Assembly: GCA_017476005.1 (NCBI GenBank)
Contig: JAFVEM010000035.1
Coordinates: 16,808 to 80,807, forward strand
Length of the DNA stretch: 64,000 nt
Direction of reading: 5' to 3'
DNA from: Selenomonadaceae bacterium
Lineage (GTDB): Bacteria > Bacillota > Negativicutes > Selenomonadales > Selenomonadaceae
The position numbers and the translations under genes were made by a program. The notes beneath the pieces are model-generated. The model saw only the letters and a list, made by a program, of their open reading frames with translations. It ran no database searches and was not told the DNA's origin. Of the stretch, positions 17,147 to 25,793 are shown piece by piece. Position 1 is the stretch's first letter. Every line of letters begins with the position of its first letter.

Positions 17147-18832
17147 TTACTCCCCCACCATCTCCACCCGTTTTCCGGCAAAGGCAATGCCATAGCGCCA
17201 AATAGTGTTTACGTTTTGTAACCTTAGGGAGGCCACATACTCCTTGGCAGCGATTTGCGCCAGCGCATCCTTGGCCAGTTCCGGGAGTTTGTCGGCTTCG
17301 TCGGCCTTGGCGGCTTTTAACTCTAAAATCACGCCGGGGTAGGTATTTTGCGCCGGGAAAAAAGCTAGGTCAAAACGCCCGTAGCCGCTTTCGCGATTGG
17401 ACTCTAGGCGGTATTTGCCGTCTAGGAGCAGAGTCAGCCCCAGCATTAGGCCGTGATAAAAATTCTCCGGCTCTCCGGCGGCATCGTGGTAGCTCACAAA
17501 GTCTCGGAGTATCTCTCTTAGGCAAGCGGCAAATTCCTTGACGTCGCCGCCGGTCATGGCGATTAACATTTCTCGCAGTAAGGTTTCCCCTTGCTGTGGG
17601 GCTATATTTTGCAAAATTTCCGCACGGAGGGCAATGCTGATTTCTTTATTGGGGATTTGGAGGTTCAGCCAGCGATTAGACCACTCGTCCAGCCATAAAT
17701 CCACAGCTTTCAAATAACCGGTGGTGAGCAGCATCATAAATAGGGCATCGCGACTTTGATGAATGTCGGCATAGACCGTGTTTTCATTGGCCGGAGTAAT
17801 CACGGCCTTGCCTTTTAAGAGTCCCTCCAGCTCCCTTTGACGGCGATAGTCCACTCGCTCCAGTAGCGCCTTCAAGATAACATTGCCGGAGGTATTGAGC
17901 CAGTAGGGAGCGACTTCGCAACCGCTGGCCACATAGCGTATTACCGACCAAGGATTGTAGATTTCCGTGTTACCAAACTGGTAGCCATCGTACCAAGCCT
18001 TGACCTCCGGCATCTTGGAGGCTACGCCGCTGCGCGCCATGAGTTCCTCGGTTTCCGTTTCCGTGAAACCGAGGATGTCGCTGTATTTTTTGGTGAGTAC
18101 GGAGCAGACGTCCAGATTGTTGAGGTCGCTGAAGATGCTTTCTTTGGAAACGCGAGAAACTCCCGTGAGCAGGGCAAAATCTAAGTATTCGTTGCTTTTT
18201 AAAGCCGCCCCTAAAAGTCTTTTCATAAAGCCGATGCATTCTTTATAGTAGCCATGCTCCCAAGCGGCGATAATGGGAGCGTCGTATTCGTCGATGAGGA
18301 GTAGCGGCCTTTGGCGGTAATGCTTGGCAAGAAACAGGGTTAGCTGTTTCAAGGAATCCTGCATTTCGACTATGTTGGCGGATTTTTCCAGCATACGTTG
18401 GAAGTAAGCGATTTCCTCGGGAGCAAGAGCCTCCCCCTTTAGCAAATAGCGAAACTGACCGTATAAGCCGGACAGCGTCCCGCGCCACCGGTCGGTTAGA
18501 GCGGCAAAGGTCGCCTCCTGCACGTCTTTTAGGGAAATGAACACTACCGGTCTCGTACCTTGCTCCGTCATGTACCTTTCGCCGGCCTTATCAATGTCGA
18601 GCCCTTGGAAGAGTGAGCGGTTTTCGGCGGCATTATCTAGGTCAAAAAAATAACGCACCATGGACATGGTCAGGGTCTTGCCGAAACGGCGCGGCCGGGT
18701 GATGAGCGTAACCCCACTGTGACCATCGATCAGTTCTTTTATAAAGCGCGTCTTATCTACAAACAAGTAGTTTTCCCTACATAACTTCTTAAAATCATCG
18801 ATTCCCACGGGCATTATTTTTGCTTGGCTCAT
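17147..18832 (-). CDS. AAA-ATPase-like protein with PD-(D/E)XK nuclease-like domain (DUF1703 group)
   Basis: Family landmarks are MPVGIDDFKKLCRENYLFVD at the start, VTLITRPRRFGKTLTMSMVR with the P-loop, LLLIDEYDAPIIAAWEHGYY as Walker B, and LLTGVSRVSKESIFSDLNNL, a sensor-like stretch shared by the whole family. The C-terminus holds GRFDLAFFP and PGVILELKAAK, the D...ExK nuclease signature. The 561-residue length is normal. It belongs to a different subgroup from the 10617 and 35101 paralogs. The divergent upstream region carries two sigma-H-like promoters back to back; the minus-strand one (18902-18928) points at this gene. GGAGG precedes the ATG. Function in the cell is unknown. Confidence 0.9.
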   Translation of the reverse strand: MSQAKIMPVGIDDFKKLCRENYLFVDKTRFIKELIDGHSGVTLITRPRRFGKTLTMSMVRYFFDLDNAAENRSLFQGLDIDKAGERYMTEQGTRPVVFISLKDVQEATFAALTDRWRGTLSGLYGQFRYLLKGEALAPEEIAYFQRMLEKSANIVEMQDSLKQLTLFLAKHYRQRPLLLIDEYDAPIIAAWEHGYYKECIGFMKRLLGAALKSNEYLDFALLTGVSRVSKESIFSDLNNLDVCSVLTKKYSDILGFTETETEELMARSGVASKMPEVKAWYDGYQFGNTEIYNPWSVIRYVASGCEVAPYWLNTSGNVILKALLERVDYRRQRELEGLLKGKAVITPANENTVYADIHQSRDALFMMLLTTGYLKAVDLWLDEWSNRWLNLQIPNKEISIALRAEILQNIAPQQGETLLREMLIAMTGGDVKEFAACLREILRDFVSYHDAAGEPENFYHGLMLGLTLLLDGKYRLESNRESGYGRFDLAFFPAQNTYPGVILELKAAKADEADKLPELAKDALAQIAAKEYVASLRLQNVNTIWRYGIAFAGKRVEMVGE

Positions 18833-18901
18833 GGTTTTACCTCCTATCTTGACTGACTGCGAGCATAATTATGCCGGCGGACTTTTTCCTTTGGTGTCAT
18901 C

Positions 18902-18928
18902 ATTCGACAGTTCTCACGCAAATCCTGC
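18902..18928 (-). promoter_or_regulatory. Sigma-H-like promoter for the AAA-ATPase-like gene
   Basis: Read on the minus strand: GCAGGATTT, 11 bases, GTCGAAT. It fits RnAGGAwWW-N11-RnnGAAT at every fixed position and lies about 70 bp before the ATG at 18832. Confidence 0.75.
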
Positions 18929-18976
18929 CGTTGTAGTGCCGGATATGCAAATTGGCGCCGGCGCCGTAAAATTGCG

Positions 18977-19003
18977 GCAGGATTTTGCCATTTGGCGGCG
19001 AAT
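18977..19003 (+). promoter_or_regulatory. Sigma-H-like promoter for the 125-residue protein
   Basis: GCAGGATTT, 11 bases, GGCGAAT. It is a full match, 84 bp before the ATG at 19088, and forms a divergent pair with the site at 18902-18928 (48 bp between the two upstream halves). Confidence 0.75.
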
Positions 19004-19087
19004 AGAGAATAAAAAGGAAGATATACAGCAATCGTCGCCGGAGAGCAAGGCCGCGACACAGAACGACACAGAAGAGGAGATAGCATT

Positions 19088-19465
19088 ATGGCAACCATGG
19101 ATCGTTTCAAAGAGGTATTGCAAAGGGGATGTTTGCCGGAGGCTTTGGGGGGCGAGGCGCTCACGGCGCAATGGAAATACGATTTTCTGACCGCCGTGCA
19201 TACCATGGAAGAAGTAGAGAGCGTAACGGCGGCGCTGAAAAAACGCGCCGCCAAACGAGGCAATCTCAAGGAAAAACTCATTGCCACCTGCCGGACAAAT
19301 CTGCAAAAAATTACCCAGAAAGAAGAACTCACCGCCAAAGACATCGAGGAAGCTCTCAAAATTTTGTACGCCTGTCGGCAGGAACTACTGCCCATCGAGG
19401 GGGAAGAACGCTCGGAAAAAGCCATCGCCAAACTGGTGGCCGACGGTGTCAGCGCCGGGCGCTAG
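19088..19465 (+). CDS. Hypothetical small helical protein
   Basis: A 125-residue soluble protein without recognised domain. It is mostly charged helix, with TMEEVESVTAALKKRAAKRG and EKLIATCRTNLQKITQKEEL as likely helices and no membrane segment or signal peptide. AGGAGATAGCATT before the ATG is a good ribosome site. Another frame (19129-19476) is open over the same stretch but has no ribosome site. It is a single-gene unit between a sigma-H-like promoter (18977) and a strong terminator (19517). The promoter shared in type with the neighbouring signalling genes suggests regulation at the shift to slow growth. Confidence 0.75.
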   Translation: MATMDRFKEVLQRGCLPEALGGEALTAQWKYDFLTAVHTMEEVESVTAALKKRAAKRGNLKEKLIATCRTNLQKITQKEELTAKDIEEALKILYACRQELLPIEGEERSEKAIAKLVADGVSAGR

Positions 19466-19516
19466 CAAATTCTTGAGGTGAAAATTATGGGCAGCGTAGC
19501 GACGGCCTTAAAATAA

Positions 19517-19556
19517 AAGCCCCCTCAGCCGCCATATATGGTAGCTGAGGGGGCTT
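19517..19556. terminator. Bidirectional terminator
   Basis: AAGCCCCCTCAGC (19517-19529) pairs perfectly with GCTGAGGGGGCTT (19544-19556). A-rich and T-containing flanks allow use by the convergent genes on both sides. Confidence 0.88.
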
Positions 19557-19571
19557 CTACTAAAAATCATC

Positions 19572-22500
19572 TCAAATATCCTTTGCTCCCAACATATTCT
19601 CTAGGGTTTCAAACAAAATTTCCGGGTCAACGGGCTTCGACAGGTGGGCATTGAGTCCGGCTTGTAGGCTGCGTTGCACGTCCTCATCGAAGGCGTTGGC
19701 GGTGAGGGCGATGATGGGGATTTTTTTGGCGTCGGGGCGGCTCATGGCGCGAATGGTGGTGGTGGCCTCTAGGCCGTCCATTTCCGGCATCCGCATATCC
19801 ATTAGAATAGCGTCGTAGTAATTTTCCGGGTGAGCGGCGAACATCTCCACGGCGATTTTGCCGTTCTCCGCCAGCTCCGACTCCACCTCGCGCATGGTGA
19901 GAACCTGTTTCATGATTTCGGCGTTCACCGGCATATCCTCCGCCAATAGTACGCGCCGTCCCTTGAGTTCTACTTTTTGGCGCGGCACGGACAGGAGGAT
20001 TTGTTTCTTTTTCAGGGTTTTCTTGAATTCCTCAATCAAACTGCCAAAGAACAGAGGCTTGGAAATGAAACTATCTACCCCGGCAGTCACCGCTTCTTCC
20101 ATTACGTCGTCCCAATTGTAGGCCGTCAGAATAATGATGGCGGCATCGTCGCCGATGATGGAGCGAATCTGCCGGGTGACCTCCACCCCGTCCATGTCGG
20201 GCATGTGCCAATCCACCACGATTAACTGATACGGCTCCCGTCGCGCCTGACGCAAACGTATTTTTTCCAAGGCATCCTTGCCGGAAAGAGTGGTTTCCGT
20301 GACAATCCCCGCCTGTCCCAAGACCACTTTGGCGTGTTCGCAGGCGATAGGATCGTCGTCAATCACGAGCACGCTCATATCTTGGGGACGAATTTCCACG
20401 TCCTGCCCGTCGTCCTCATCTTTCTTATCGGAATCCCGGAGGGTGACGGTGACGGTAAAGGTAGTCCCCACCCCTTTTTCGCTTTCCACCTCGATCTTGC
20501 CGTTCATCATCTCGATAATGTTCTTCGTAATGGCCATACCGAGGCCGGAGGAGCCGTATTTATTGGCGGCGGTGGTGTCCTCTTGGCTGAAGGTATCGAA
20601 GAGCTTCGGCAAAAATTCCTTTTTCATGCCGATGCCCGTGTCCTTCACCGTGAAGCGGAAAGCCGATTTCCCGTCGAAGCCCCCGATTCTTTCCACCCAA
20701 AAATCCACCTTGCCGCCTTTGGGAGTGAATTTCACCGCGTTGCCCAAAAGGTTGATAATGGCCTGACGGAGTTTTCCTTGGTCGCCGATGTAGTACGACG
20801 CGATGGGGCCGCTGAGACGGCAATCATAGGCCACGCCCTTTTCCTCGCACTGGCCGCCGGCGATGATGTTGATTTGCTCGAGGAATTTGGCAAAGGAAAA
20901 TTCTTCGTTCCGAATGACCATACGTCCCGATTCGATGCGCGACATATCCAAAATATCGTTAATGAGGGACAGCAGGTGCTTGGCGGAGCTGTCGATTTTC
21001 TCCAAGTATTCCCTGGTGGAATCGGCCAAATTCGGCTCGTGGAGCGCCAAGCTGTCTAGGCCGATGATGGCGTTCATGGGAGTTCGTATCTCATGGCTCA
21101 TATTGGACAGGAATACCGTCTTGGCCTTACTGGCTTCTTCCGCTGTCTTGAGAGCTTCGCTTAAGGCTTGGCTCTTTTGCATGGAGTCGCGCATCTCGGC
21201 ATCACTGTCCGTGAAGCCCACGCCCAAGAGATTGCTGTTATCCTCCCCCTCTTCTTTACTCTTGGCGCGCGCCATTTTCAGCATTTCATAACGTTCCTCG
21301 CCGTCATGCTTCACCAAGTAGCGATAGGAAATGACGGCGTTTTTCTCCAAAGCCTCGCGAATGGCGGAAGGGCGAATAAACTCCCGGAAGCCGGCGCGGT
21401 ATTCTTCGGCCACATATTTGTCGGCGTAGGCGAAGAATTTTTCTCTGAAACCGAAACTCTCGCCCTCCTCCACCGCGCCCAAGTGGTCATGCCCCTTGCG
21501 GTAGCAAATCCCTTGGTCGGTATCCAAATCTACATAGTAAACGCTGCGATAATCGGAGGCCAAAGCCGTAATCATGCTGTCCTGCTGGGTTTTCTGTTGC
21601 TCCTGCGCGAGAAGTTCCTCCTGCAAGGCCAGTTGCTCCTCCAGCTCCTGTTGCTTGACCCGGTTTTCCGTTTCGGAAATTTCTTTCTCCATGGTCATTT
21701 TGGCCGCTCGTCTGGTTTGCAGGAGCATGATGCTCGCCAAAGCCCCGAGTACCAGTACCGTCAACACTGATTGCGCTAAACCGCGCGACACAATGCCGTC
21801 GTAGATGGAGCTGATGCGGCTTTCTATTACGCTTTCGCGCACCAAGTAAGTGAGCATCCAGTCCGTCCCGTGTACCGGCACATAACACATTGTTTCGCGA
21901 ATGTCGTTATAGGTGAAGGAAACCACGCCGCCATGCCCGGCCTGAAAATCCTCGCGCATGGCGGACAGGGAATGTCCTTTTTCAAAGGCGGCGTTCTCCA
22001 AGGCTTTCAAGAGGTTGTTTTCACTGGCCAGTCCCCCTAGCACCACGTTGGTCAAGGCCGCGCCTCCGTGGGTGTAGATGTTGCAGAAAGTTATATTGTT
22101 TTCCGTACCCGCTTGCAGGGAAATACTTTCCAGCATGCGATTCATGTCGATTTCCATGAAGCAGACCACGAGGGTCTTGCCCTCGAAAGCAAGGCGATCC
22201 ACCGGTACGGCGACAATGACCTTTTTGTTGTTGCCGTCGGGATTTTTGATGGAAATCTCCGGCTCCGACAGTTGGGTGTAGTCAAAGCTGTATTGGTCAA
22301 TGTCCGTGCGCGTACCTCGCGAGGTGTAAATCAGACCGTCCATATCCACAAAGGCGAATTTCTCCAAACCGTAAAGCTGCTTCATGCGCGCCTGATAAGC
22401 CTCTAGATGCGCCTTGTCGCTGAGGTCGTCTTTATCCATCAGGCCGATGGCCACATCCAAATTATTGATATAACTCGCCAAGGTAGAGGCCACGACTTGC

Positions 22501-22676
22501 TCGCGCCGGCCGGCCAGTTCGTCGAGATAAATCAAACTCACGGTTCGCACCGCCGTCTGCGTGTCCTCCCCGGCGTTCTTCCCCGTCCAAAAAGTGCCGA
22601 GTCCCAGCAAAACCATGATGATGACTCCGCCGATGACGGCAAGGCGCCTGATTTCGCTTTTTTGGGCGCGTTCCAT
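19572..22676 (-). CDS. Membrane hybrid sensor histidine kinase with two receiver domains
   Basis: I place the start at the internal ATG at 22676, behind GGGGGATG, giving MERAQKSEIRRLAVIGGVII; the longer frame adds 17 residues of no value. A first membrane helix is followed by a large extracytoplasmic sensor (about 40-305, probably a PDC/Cache fold) and a second helix. A coiled coil rich in Glu and Gln follows, then a PAS-like stretch (about 365-500). HisKA has SNMSHEIRTPMNAIIG with the phospho-His near 526; HATPase boxes include DTGIGM and GSSGLGMAI. Two REC domains have Asp at VVDWHMPDMDG (about 820) and LMDMRMPEMDG (about 960). There is no HPt domain, so a separate phosphotransfer protein is needed. 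A sigma-H-like promoter lies upstream. Confidence 0.93.
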   Translation of the reverse strand: MERAQKSEIRRLAVIGGVIIMVLLGLGTFWTGKNAGEDTQTAVRTVSLIYLDELAGRREQVVASTLASYINNLDVAIGLMDKDDLSDKAHLEAYQARMKQLYGLEKFAFVDMDGLIYTSRGTRTDIDQYSFDYTQLSEPEISIKNPDGNNKKVIVAVPVDRLAFEGKTLVVCFMEIDMNRMLESISLQAGTENNITFCNIYTHGGAALTNVVLGGLASENNLLKALENAAFEKGHSLSAMREDFQAGHGGVVSFTYNDIRETMCYVPVHGTDWMLTYLVRESVIESRISSIYDGIVSRGLAQSVLTVLVLGALASIMLLQTRRAAKMTMEKEISETENRVKQQELEEQLALQEELLAQEQQKTQQDSMITALASDYRSVYYVDLDTDQGICYRKGHDHLGAVEEGESFGFREKFFAYADKYVAEEYRAGFREFIRPSAIREALEKNAVISYRYLVKHDGEERYEMLKMARAKSKEEGEDNSNLLGVGFTDSDAEMRDSMQKSQALSEALKTAEEASKAKTVFLSNMSHEIRTPMNAIIGLDSLALHEPNLADSTREYLEKIDSSAKHLLSLINDILDMSRIESGRMVIRNEEFSFAKFLEQINIIAGGQCEEKGVAYDCRLSGPIASYYIGDQGKLRQAIINLLGNAVKFTPKGGKVDFWVERIGGFDGKSAFRFTVKDTGIGMKKEFLPKLFDTFSQEDTTAANKYGSSGLGMAITKNIIEMMNGKIEVESEKGVGTTFTVTVTLRDSDKKDEDDGQDVEIRPQDMSVLVIDDDPIACEHAKVVLGQAGIVTETTLSGKDALEKIRLRQARREPYQLIVVDWHMPDMDGVEVTRQIRSIIGDDAAIIILTAYNWDDVMEEAVTAGVDSFISKPLFFGSLIEEFKKTLKKKQILLSVPRQKVELKGRRVLLAEDMPVNAEIMKQVLTMREVESELAENGKIAVEMFAAHPENYYDAILMDMRMPEMDGLEATTTIRAMSRPDAKKIPIIALTANAFDEDVQRSLQAGLNAHLSKPVDPEILFETLENMLGAKDI

Positions 22677-22737
22677 AGGGCATCCCCCGTTTCTCCAGTA
22701 TATGTTCGCCGCTTCCCGGCGACCCACCGGGTACTAT

Positions 22738-22765
22738 ATTCGCCGCCAAGACCGATTTTTCCTTT
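22738..22765 (-). promoter_or_regulatory. Sigma-H-like promoter of the hybrid kinase
   Basis: On the minus strand: AAAGGAAAA, 12 bases, GGCGAAT. It fits the consensus, with A at the R position, about 60 bp before the chosen ATG at 22676. Confidence 0.7.
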
Positions 22766-22798
22766 AGACGGCTCAGGGGTTGGCGAAATTTTTTTGTG

Positions 22799-22841
22799 TA
22801 CTCCCTCCGCCCTTCGGGCACCTCCCTCTAAGAGGGAGGCT
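22799..22841 (+). repeat. Dispersed palindromic repeat, family B
   Basis: CTCCCTCCGCCCTTCGGG, then CACCTCCCTCTAAGAGGGAGG. Two further arms of the same family, in inverted orientation, lie at 28153-28273. It is located in the divergent region between the kinase and the HAD gene. Confidence 0.8.
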
Positions 22842-22855
22842 GACACTTTCCGTCA

Positions 22856-22884
22856 TTGACAGCCATGAGTATTGTGATTAGAAT
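22856..22884 (+). promoter_or_regulatory. Strong vegetative promoter for the HAD gene
   Basis: TTGACA (22856-22861) and TAGAAT (22879-22884) are spaced by 17 bp, with TG before the -10 box. It lies about 30 bp upstream of the GTG start. Confidence 0.8.
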
Positions 22885-22913
22885 GAATGTGGGTAACGAG
22901 AAAGGAGCCTTCG

Positions 22914-23585
22914 GTGAAACTGAATATTTCTGACTACAAAGCCTACATCGTCGATTGCGACGGCACCCTGTATTTCCAACATGGCGTCAGAATGAGTATG
23001 ATGCTGTGTATGCTCAAGTATTTCCTCACGCATTTTTGGCGACTGAAAGATCTGTTTATCATTTTCTGCTATCGCCGGATTCGTGAGCGACGCCAATATG
23101 CCGCCGCGGCAAACATAGAGGCAATGGAGTACGCCGCGGCGGCCTTAAAATGTCGGACAACCCCCGACTATGTGGCGACGGTAATCAAGCGTTGGATGAT
23201 AGAACGGCCTTGCCAATATCTCAAAGCCGCTCAAGATGAAGCCCTCTTGTCATTTTTGCGCGAACAACAACGTCAGGGCAAGCCGGTCATAGTTTATTCG
23301 GATTATCCCCTCTCAGATAAACTGGCGGCGCTGGATTTTGCGCCCAGCGCTTCATATTACACCGGTGATGCCGTCATAAATTGCTTAAAGCCGGACAATC
23401 AAGGACTGGAATATATTTTAAGTACATTGAGACAAAAAAATATCCACAGAAACGAGGTGCTTTTTATAGGAGACAGAGATGATAGGGACGGTCTTTGCGC
23501 TAGGGAAAGTGGGGTTGACTGCCTGATTCTAAAAAAGTTTAAGGGAGAGCGAGAGGGGCAGTGGCGGAAGCTAATGCAGAACTGA
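22914..23585 (+). CDS. HAD-superfamily phosphatase
   Basis: GTG at 22914 is chosen because AAAGGAGCC sits 5 bases upstream; an earlier GTG adds nine residues. Motif I is YIVDCDGTLYF with both Asp, motif II the Ser of VIVYSDYPLS, motif III the Lys of CLKPDNQG, and motif IV GDRDDRDG. All HAD catalytic residues are thus present. Members of this branch are often encoded beside, or fused to, UbiA-type prenyltransferases that make polyprenyl-phospho-pentose, and such a UbiA gene lies 3.5 kb downstream. Removal of the 5-phosphate from that lipid is therefore the inferred role. The last 100 bp of the gene are duplicated at 24411-24534. Confidence 0.88.
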   Translation: MKLNISDYKAYIVDCDGTLYFQHGVRMSMMLCMLKYFLTHFWRLKDLFIIFCYRRIRERRQYAAAANIEAMEYAAAALKCRTTPDYVATVIKRWMIERPCQYLKAAQDEALLSFLREQQRQGKPVIVYSDYPLSDKLAALDFAPSASYYTGDAVINCLKPDNQGLEYILSTLRQKNIHRNEVLFIGDRDDRDGLCARESGVDCLILKKFKGEREGQWRKLMQN

Positions 23586-23610
23586 GTCCTAAATTATGAC
23601 AGGGAGGCTA
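23488..23610 (+). repeat. Direct repeat copy 1 (3' end of the HAD gene)
   Basis: About 123 bp from GACGGTCTTTGCGCT through the stop codon to GACAGGGAGGCT. The same stretch, with point changes and a 1-base deletion, recurs at 24411-24534. The two copies enclose the three small genes 23616-24395. Confidence 0.88.
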
Positions 23611-23615
23611 ATCGT

Positions 23616-23888
23616 ATGGATGGGGAAGCCATTCTGAGCAGTTGTGACGGATATACTGTTTTTCGGTATGGCGACTACAATATTCGCTTTGTGGCGCCAT
23701 ATTCGCTCGAAAAATATATATCCGTCAAAGAATGGGATGCCGGTTATATCGTAGTGATGACCAAATATCGGCATAATAGCGAGCCTGAAGAAGAGTATAT
23801 TGATTTAATTCCCATTTTGGAAAATCTCTACATTGACAAAGACAAATTTTTACAGCCAATAAAAAAGGTGAGGGTTTGTTATGACTGA
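23616..23888 (+). CDS. Hypothetical 90-residue protein
   Basis: The start follows AGGGAGGC at a normal distance. The protein is acidic and soluble, with strands such as GYTVFRYGDYNIRFVAPYSL and YIVVMTKYRHNSEPEEEYID, and ends near FLQPIKKVRVCYD. No domain recognised. It overlaps the next gene by 8 bp and that gene overlaps the third, so the three are one translational unit. They lie inside a cassette bounded by a 123-bp direct repeat, which makes recent acquisition or duplication likely. A toxin-antitoxin or immunity role would fit small overlapping genes but nothing in the sequence proves it. Confidence 0.75.
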   Translation: MDGEAILSSCDGYTVFRYGDYNIRFVAPYSLEKYISVKEWDAGYIVVMTKYRHNSEPEEEYIDLIPILENLYIDKDKFLQPIKKVRVCYD

Positions 23889-24102
23889 TGTTTTGCAGGT
23901 CGCAGATGAAGCTAAAATGATTGTGAATGGATATGCTTACACGCCTAAAGATGATAATATACGTGTCTTAAATCTCAACCTGCCCCAAAAGGCAACCGTA
24001 TTGTCTAATGATGGTAAAATCATTGAGACAACAATGGACGATATTGAACTTGAAATCGTAAAGGGATATTTCTATAATAATTATGAGTTTCTAGTGGAGT
24101 GA
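23881..24102 (+). CDS. Hypothetical 73-residue protein
   Basis: ATG at 23881 is preceded by AAGGTGAGGG. The product is a small acidic protein, probably beta-rich: ADEAKMIVNGYAYTPKDDNI followed by VLNLNLPQKATVLSNDGKII. There are no Cys, membrane segments or known motifs. It overlaps the genes on both sides by a few bases and is likely to be co-translated with them, perhaps as a complex partner. Its base composition is AT-rich relative to the HAD gene before it. Confidence 0.72.
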   Translation: MTDVLQVADEAKMIVNGYAYTPKDDNIRVLNLNLPQKATVLSNDGKIIETTMDDIELEIVKGYFYNNYEFLVE

Positions 24103-24107
24103 ATTGT

Positions 24108-24395
24108 ATGCCTAAATATTTTGAGTATAAAGTCGCAGGCTATTATCTCTATTTCACCTCCAAATGCGTTGTAGAATGTATGCACACTCACGCAAGTGAT
24201 CGCAAGCTGACCGAAGCAGGGGCGGCCAAGTTTTTTGTAAAGAGTAATGGCGACAGCATAGTGCAAAACAAAGGCATCCTTAACGACCGTGAAACCAATA
24301 TAATCCAAAGGTTTATCAAAAAGAACTATAAAGAAATGTATTTGCAATGGTCTTTATACAGTCAAAAAGGCTTTTATGGAGAAGCTGACAACTAA
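24108..24395 (+). CDS. DUF4160-like small protein
   Basis: I use ATG at 24108 behind GGAGTGAATTGT rather than the GTG at 24099. The protein (MPKYFEYKVAGYYLYFTSKC) has a short His-containing strand ECMHTHASDRKLTEAGAAKF, which resembles the histidine strand of DUF4160-type proteins, often paired with small partners in two- or three-gene cassettes. The end, IIQRFIKKNYKEMYLQWSLY, is a helix. It is the last of the three overlapping small genes and lies just before the second copy of the direct repeat. The family assignment is by eye only; the molecular role is unknown. Confidence 0.72.
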   Translation: MPKYFEYKVAGYYLYFTSKCVVECMHTHASDRKLTEAGAAKFFVKSNGDSIVQNKGILNDRETNIIQRFIKKNYKEMYLQWSLYSQKGFYGEADN

Positions 24396-24410
24396 TGCTA
24401 ATTAGAAAAG

Positions 24411-24534
24411 GACGGCTTTTGCGCCAAAAAAAAGCGAGGTGGCTTGCCTGATTCTAAAAAATCTAAGGGAGAGCGAGAGGGACAGTGGCGACAACTTATG
24501 CAGAACTGATGCCTAAATTAAGACAGGGAGGCTC
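24411..24534 (+). pseudogene. Duplicated, frameshifted 3' end of the HAD gene (direct repeat copy 2)
   Basis: The sequence repeats 23488-23610: GACGGCTTTTGCGCC, TGCCTGATTCTAAAAAA, GGGAGAGCGAGAGGGACAGT, then TGCAGAACTGA and AAGACAGGGAGGCT. One base is missing after the A-run, so the HAD frame is lost. No intact gene starts here. It marks the right border of the three-gene cassette. Confidence 0.85.
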
Positions 24535-24581
24535 ATTATCAATCATATCAATTCGTGGCTTGGCTTTTTGACACACTGAAG

Positions 24582-25775
24582 CTACCATTTGTTCAACTTC
24601 TCCCAATGTCTTTGGCGACAGAGAAACAATCCACATAGAATTAACCCTAAATTGTACAAAGTGAAGCCATCATGCAAGGGCAAAACCAAAAGGAAGTAGT
24701 GAATCATATAAAAACTTAAATAACAATAGCCACCCACCAAAAGAAACATAAGCTTTCTAAACTTTCCGTGAGTCACGAACGAAAAATAAAAGGCTACTAT
24801 GGACGGCCAAAATAAAATGAAGCACTCCATGCGCCAACTATAACACCAAAAATCGGTGGCTATGGCTGTCACGGTAAACAGAAACAACATGGATGTTTGC
24901 CCTTTTTTGCTACGCCACATTAGCCATACGAACAATGTGCCGACTAACATACTCAAAGGCATAACATCTAATTGAGGCCAGTATCTGCGCAGAGGTTCCA
25001 TAATGCCCGGGTACGCTTTTCCTCCGCCTATATTGGCCGACAAAAACTCACGCATTAGCTCTAATGAGCCGGTATCAACCCACCAAGCCGCAATAACCCA
25101 TGCCACAATAACCATAGAAGAAGTTGTCATTAGCGTTTTCCACTGCCTCGCCAAGAGCATGGCGAAGCAAAAAAGAAGGGCAGTTTGCGGTTTTACCATG
25201 GCAAACCCCAGCAAGACGCCGGACAGTATTGGAAAGCGACGATTTAAGAGACAGGCTATTATGATAAGGCAACATATTATGCCGCCGCAGTTGCCATCGT
25301 GTGCGGCAATCCAATATCCATAGGACACCGTAGCCAGCACCATCATGCTAACGCAAAAAAATTTTCCCTGTTGTCGCAAGGTATAATACAGAACGACCAT
25401 CAATAACAATATACTGCCCAGATAAATTAGCCCAAAGTAAATTTTCGCCCAAGCTAAAGGCAGGTAGCCCGGATAAAAGACTTGCCCCAGCAGTAGCCCC
25501 CAAGGGCTTGTCCCCCAGTCGGCCGGGATAATTCCAACGTCAGGTAGCAGTGCTGTTTCTGCGCCTATCTGTGGAAAAGGATCAACGTGGTGAAAGGCGT
25601 AGGCGCATAAAGCCCATTGACCGTAAAAATCACACAACCATGATCTGCTATTCACCTCAAGATTGGCGATTCGCAGAAACAGTAGTAAGCAGGAAATAAG
25701 CACCAATGCGATGAGAATATCCTTGATGATTCGGTTGGTGGTAAATGCCTCCTGCCAAAATTCCTTGCGTGTCAT
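24582..25775 (-). CDS. GT87-like (DUF2029) polytopic membrane glycosyltransferase, copy 2
   Basis: A 397-residue protein with about ten hydrophobic segments. The first is RIIKDILIALVLISCLLLFL; the following acidic loop (HHVDPFPQIGAETA) is where GT-C family enzymes keep a catalytic Asp. The segment GGKAYPGIMEPLRRYWPQLD is almost the same in the neighbouring copy (25849-27096), and the N-termini (MTRKEFWQEAFTTNRIIKD and MTRKECWQEAFATNRIIKD) match closely, while other parts have diverged. A 54-bp relic of the ubiA 3' end just upstream shows that this copy arose by tandem duplication. GT-C enzymes use polyprenyl-phospho-sugars as donors, in line with the UbiA gene upstream. Linked sugar and acceptor are unknown. 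Confidence 0.82.
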   Translation of the reverse strand: MTRKEFWQEAFTTNRIIKDILIALVLISCLLLFLRIANLEVNSRSWLCDFYGQWALCAYAFHHVDPFPQIGAETALLPDVGIIPADWGTSPWGLLLGQVFYPGYLPLAWAKIYFGLIYLGSILLLMVVLYYTLRQQGKFFCVSMMVLATVSYGYWIAAHDGNCGGIICCLIIIACLLNRRFPILSGVLLGFAMVKPQTALLFCFAMLLARQWKTLMTTSSMVIVAWVIAAWWVDTGSLELMREFLSANIGGGKAYPGIMEPLRRYWPQLDVMPLSMLVGTLFVWLMWRSKKGQTSMLFLFTVTAIATDFWCYSWRMECFILFWPSIVAFYFSFVTHGKFRKLMFLLVGGYCYLSFYMIHYFLLVLPLHDGFTLYNLGLILCGLFLCRQRHWEKLNKW

Positions 25776-25793
25776 GCGCTTGCACGTCCTTTG

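Noticed and set aside
20334..21059. 241-codon plus-strand frame opposite the first hybrid kinase
   Set aside because: Antisense to the ATPase and receiver domains; low-complexity composition.
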